Positions 60,713 through 64,000 of a stretch of 64,000 nt of DNA are shown piece by piece (the stretch's first letter is position 1; each line of letters begins with the position of its first letter). The notes under the pieces were generated by a model. It had not been told where the DNA came from. It ran no database searches and saw only the letters and a list, made by a program, of their open reading frames with translations. The stretch is from Fructobacillus apis (lineage in GTDB: Bacteria; Bacillota; Bacilli; Lactobacillales; Lactobacillaceae): assembly GCF_023893635.1 (NCBI RefSeq), contig NZ_JAMWYK010000001.1, positions 124,001 through 188,000 of the forward strand, in the 5' to 3' direction. The position numbers and the translations under genes are program-made.

Positions 60713-60751
60713 AAAACGCTCGACTGTTTTAGGCAGTCGGGCGTTTTTTGT
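60713..60751 (+). terminator. Terminator of the 44-codon gene
   Basis: AACGCTCGACTG / CAGTCGGGCGTT hairpin with T-run on the + strand. Confidence 0.85.
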
Positions 60752-60777
60752 ATTCAAATAAATTTTGCAAAAGAAAA

Positions 60778-60803
60778 AAGCCTGCGTAAGCAGACTTTTT
60801 TGA
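60778..60803 (-). terminator. Terminator of tuf
   Basis: AAGTCTGC-ttac-GCAGGCTT hairpin with T-run on the minus strand. Confidence 0.8.
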
Positions 60804-60812
60804 AAGTTGTAA

Positions 60813-62000
<1,188 letters not shown>

Positions 62001-62125
62001 TGTAGTTTCCTCCAAATTTTATTTCCTCAGTTTACCCGAGAAAAATCGTATGTTTACATTTTACAACGATTACCCGATAAAAACAACCGAATAAACCGTT
62101 TTTTCTGGCCTATGAGCCGGAATTA

Positions 62126-62154
62126 ATTATACTAATATATAATTTTTTTGTAAA
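62126..62154 (-). promoter_or_regulatory. Promoter of tuf
   Basis: Minus-strand TTTACA (62149-62154), 17 bases, TATAAT (62126-62131), in an A/T-rich context, about 126 bases before the start codon. Confidence 0.7.
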
Positions 62155-62183
62155 CATTTTTTCACTTCTTTTTCGGCAGAAAA

Positions 62184-62208
62184 AAAAGGCTTTGCAAAGC
62201 CTTTTTTA
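62184..62208 (-). terminator. Terminator of the TPR-like gene
   Basis: AAAAGGCTTTGCAAAGCCTTTT palindrome with T-run, 23 bases past the stop at 62231. Confidence 0.8.
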
Positions 62209-62230
62209 TCGTCTCAAATGGAATAACAGT

Positions 62231-63145
62231 TTACGATGCGCCCATCTCTTCGAGAGCGTGGTGAACCATTTGATGCAAATTCTTTTGTTCGTCACTTTCC
62301 TCTTCGAAATTTTCCTCGTCATGACCGTTGAAAAGTGTCATGTCCGCCTGAACCCAGGCGATGGGATTTTCGATTCGGTGAATCTGCGGGAACAGCACGT
62401 GCATTTCCAACTTCAGCTGGTCCATCAGCATTTCAAAGGCAACCGGGTCATCTTGACCAACCGCCTTCAGCAAGTAGGCGCGACCGTCTTCGAAGTTCGG
62501 ATCACGGAGTGGGCGTGGTTGTTCACACAGGATGGTCGTGTATTCTTTGCCATCCAAGAAACGGTACGTGAATTCCTGATGCAAAACCAAGCACTGGACA
62601 TCCGTCAGGATGCTTGCCTGAATGAGCGGCAGCGTGTATGGATCTTGAAGCACCGCACGTGCTCCCGCCACATAGTCATTGACCGGGAGTGACAGTGCGT
62701 CTTGATAGATTTGTTGCTGCTCTAAAACGTCGTATCCGGAGATGTGATGGAAGCGGCGAGCAGCCCTTTTCAGCGCTTCCCCTTGTTCAATTTGTGCCAC
62801 CTTTTCAGCCGCATCGACTTCCTTCAAACGACGTTCCTTGTCCTCAGGCTCGATTGACTCCACCGCCATTCGACGCGCCATGATGAAGTATGAAGCGTTC
62901 AAGCAGAGCTCAAAGTAGAACTGGTAGTCCTTCTTTTGACCGAGATACTCCCCCACGTACTCCTTTGCGACAGTCAAGGCAGCCTGAGGCTGTCCACTCT
63001 TTGAGAGGGCCCGCGCAAAGAGCTGGTTGTTTTCAAATGTTCGGTCACTGTCATACAACTGTGACCAGTTTTGTACGGCTAATTCGTAATCACCGTTATC
63101 GAAGGCTTGCTGCCCTTCTTCTCGCCATTCGTTCACTGAGGTCAT
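62231..63145 (-). CDS. TPR-like helical repeat protein
   Basis: 304 residues. The N-terminal 60 residues resemble two tetratricopeptide repeats (GQQAFDNGDYELAVQNWSQLY, then ARALSKSGQPQAALTVAKEYV). The rest is mostly helical and ends with an acidic tail (EENFEEESDEQKNL). No membrane or catalytic motif. Such proteins lie next to tuf in several lactobacilli, but function is unknown. GAGGAG lies 5 bases before the ATG. Confidence 0.7.
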   Translation of the reverse strand: MTSVNEWREEGQQAFDNGDYELAVQNWSQLYDSDRTFENNQLFARALSKSGQPQAALTVAKEYVGEYLGQKKDYQFYFELCLNASYFIMARRMAVESIEPEDKERRLKEVDAAEKVAQIEQGEALKRAARRFHHISGYDVLEQQQIYQDALSLPVNDYVAGARAVLQDPYTLPLIQASILTDVQCLVLHQEFTYRFLDGKEYTTILCEQPRPLRDPNFEDGRAYLLKAVGQDDPVAFEMLMDQLKLEMHVLFPQIHRIENPIAWVQADMTLFNGHDEENFEEESDEQKNLHQMVHHALEEMGAS

Positions 63146-63200
63146 CTCGTTCTCCTCTCGGTGTTGTCAAAGCCAAAAGCGACTCGGCTTCAAATTCAGC

Positions 63201-63225
63201 AAAAAAGACCCGTCAGGGTCTTTTT
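63201..63225 (-). terminator. Terminator of the RNase J gene
   Basis: AAAAAGACCC-tgac-GGGTCTTTTT hairpin immediately after the RNase J stop. Confidence 0.85.
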
Positions 63226-63234
63226 GTTTTACAA

Positions 63235-64000
63235 CTATTCAGCGTTCTTTGAAGTATTTGGCTTGTTGTCTTGCTTCTTTGCTGATTGGTTTTGCTTCTT
63301 GCCCTTAGCAGAATTCTTTTGCTTTTTAGCGTTTGAAGGCTTCTTACCCTTCTTGTCGCCTTCCTGTCCCTTGTGGTGTGGACGGCGATTCTGGTTAACT
63401 TCCATCACGACGGGCATCACCATTGGGCGGCGACGCGTTTCGTTGAAGAGGAAGCGGGCCAACTTTTCACGAACTCCGTTCTTGAGTTCGTTCCAATCGA
63501 ACGCCTTCGCGTTCTTCAAGTAGTCTTCGATTGCTTCAATCGTGAGCTTTCCAGCTTCCTTCATGAGGTCGCGGTTTGCCTTAACGTAGACGAAGCCGCG
63601 AGACGTCATCTTAGGCTTTGAAACAACCTTACGCTTTTTGCGGTCAATCGTCACGACCGTGACGAAGACACCGTCTTCGGACAAGATGCGACGGTCACGC
63701 AGTACGACGTTTCCGATGTCCTTCAAGGAATCACCGTCAATCATCGTTTCGGCAATTGAGACGGCACCGGACTTTTCAAATCCTTCACCGTTAAAGTTGA
63801 TTTGATCACCACGCTTAGCAAGGATAATGTTTTCGGGGTCCATGCCGATTTCTTCGGCGGCTTCCTTGGCCGTGACCATCACGCGGAATTCCGCTGAGAC
63901 AGGCATCAACATCTGTGGCTTGAAGATGTTCATCAACAACTGCAAGTCACCCTTTGAAGCGTGACCGGAAGAACGCAAATCAGCAGAAATCTGCTTGACG
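63235..64000 (-). CDS. RNase J family ribonuclease, C-terminal part
   Basis: Frame open to the window edge; about 254 residues seen. The SGHAS metal-site motif is present (SSGHASKGDLQLLMNIFKPQ). The following HGEYR motif, whose His binds zinc, reads SAEFR, so a metal ligand is missing. This resembles the less active J2 partner rather than J1, but the metallo-lactamase core with the other ligands is outside the window. The C-terminal domain is followed by a Lys/Asn/Gln-rich basic tail (KKGKKPSNAKKQKNSAKGKK) likely to contact RNA. Confidence 0.85.
   Translation of the reverse strand, partial: VKQISADLRSSGHASKGDLQLLMNIFKPQMLMPVSAEFRVMVTAKEAAEEIGMDPENIILAKRGDQINFNGEGFEKSGAVSIAETMIDGDSLKDIGNVVLRDRRILSEDGVFVTVVTIDRKKRKVVSKPKMTSRGFVYVKANRDLMKEAGKLTIEAIEDYLKNAKAFDWNELKNGVREKLARFLFNETRRRPMVMPVVMEVNQNRRPHHKGQEGDKKGKKPSNAKKQKNSAKGKKQNQSAKKQDNKPNTSKNAE

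Overview
The window looks like the chromosome of a low-GC Gram-positive lactic acid bacterium, most likely in the Lactobacillaceae and perhaps on the Leuconostoc/Weissella/Fructobacillus side. Support comes from the EF-Tu, RpoD and LeuS sequences, a complete lower mevalonate operon (mvk-mvaD-pmk-fni), the Firmicutes DNA-repair and division genes (recU, ypsA, gpsB, ypsC, dnaD, tseB, dinG), a type B RNase P RNA, and KxYKxGKxW-type surface-protein signal peptides. Base composition is near 50% GC by eye. Genus is an inference, not a result.

Layout. 1-3.4 kb: yhaO-yhaN-like nuclease/ATPase pair. 3.4-9.3 kb: an operon running ebsA-like, rluD, pyrR, carA-like, carB-like and a small gene. 9.3-10.7 kb: RNase HI-like protein, a small membrane protein and an acetyltransferase. 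10.9-19.7 kb: one giant cell-wall protein of 2920 residues. 20-28 kb: ypsC, a 99-codon gene, dnaD, asnS, aspB, tseB, dinG. 28.5-32.7 kb: mevalonate operon on the + strand. 32.8-40.4 kb: aldo/keto reductase, rnpB, gpsB, ypsA, recU, queT under a preQ1 riboswitch, and rpoD-dnaG. 40.4-48.9 kb: an unassigned structured RNA, two small genes, a broken lectin adhesin and a repeat-rich adhesin. 49-57 kb: guaB-guaA under a purine riboswitch, acetyltransferase, YitT, flippase. 57-64 kb: leuS under a T-box, ytqB-like gene, a 44-codon gene, tuf, a TPR-like gene and the end of an RNase J gene.

The recurring oddity is intact genes for enzymes that have lost catalytic motifs. The CarA-like protein lacks the Cys-His-Glu triad. 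The CarB-like protein has lost its ATP-grasp ligands, most of its second ATP-grasp domain and the allosteric domain. DinG keeps the exonuclease but has lost the helicase P-loop and DEAH box. The YtqB-like protein lacks the SAM-binding glycine motif. GuaB is a tandem fusion of two IMP dehydrogenase barrels that are degenerate in complementary places. The CarA/CarB-like pair in the pyrR operon, the double-barrel GuaB, and the structured RNA at about 40.65-40.89 kb are the best candidates for something undescribed.

Surface biology is the second theme. Three wall-anchored proteins carry LPxTA-type (LPDTA, LPKTA, MPKTA) rather than LPxTG sorting signals. Two of them have an intrinsic terminator in the 5' leader, and one carries a nonsense codon plus a frameshift.
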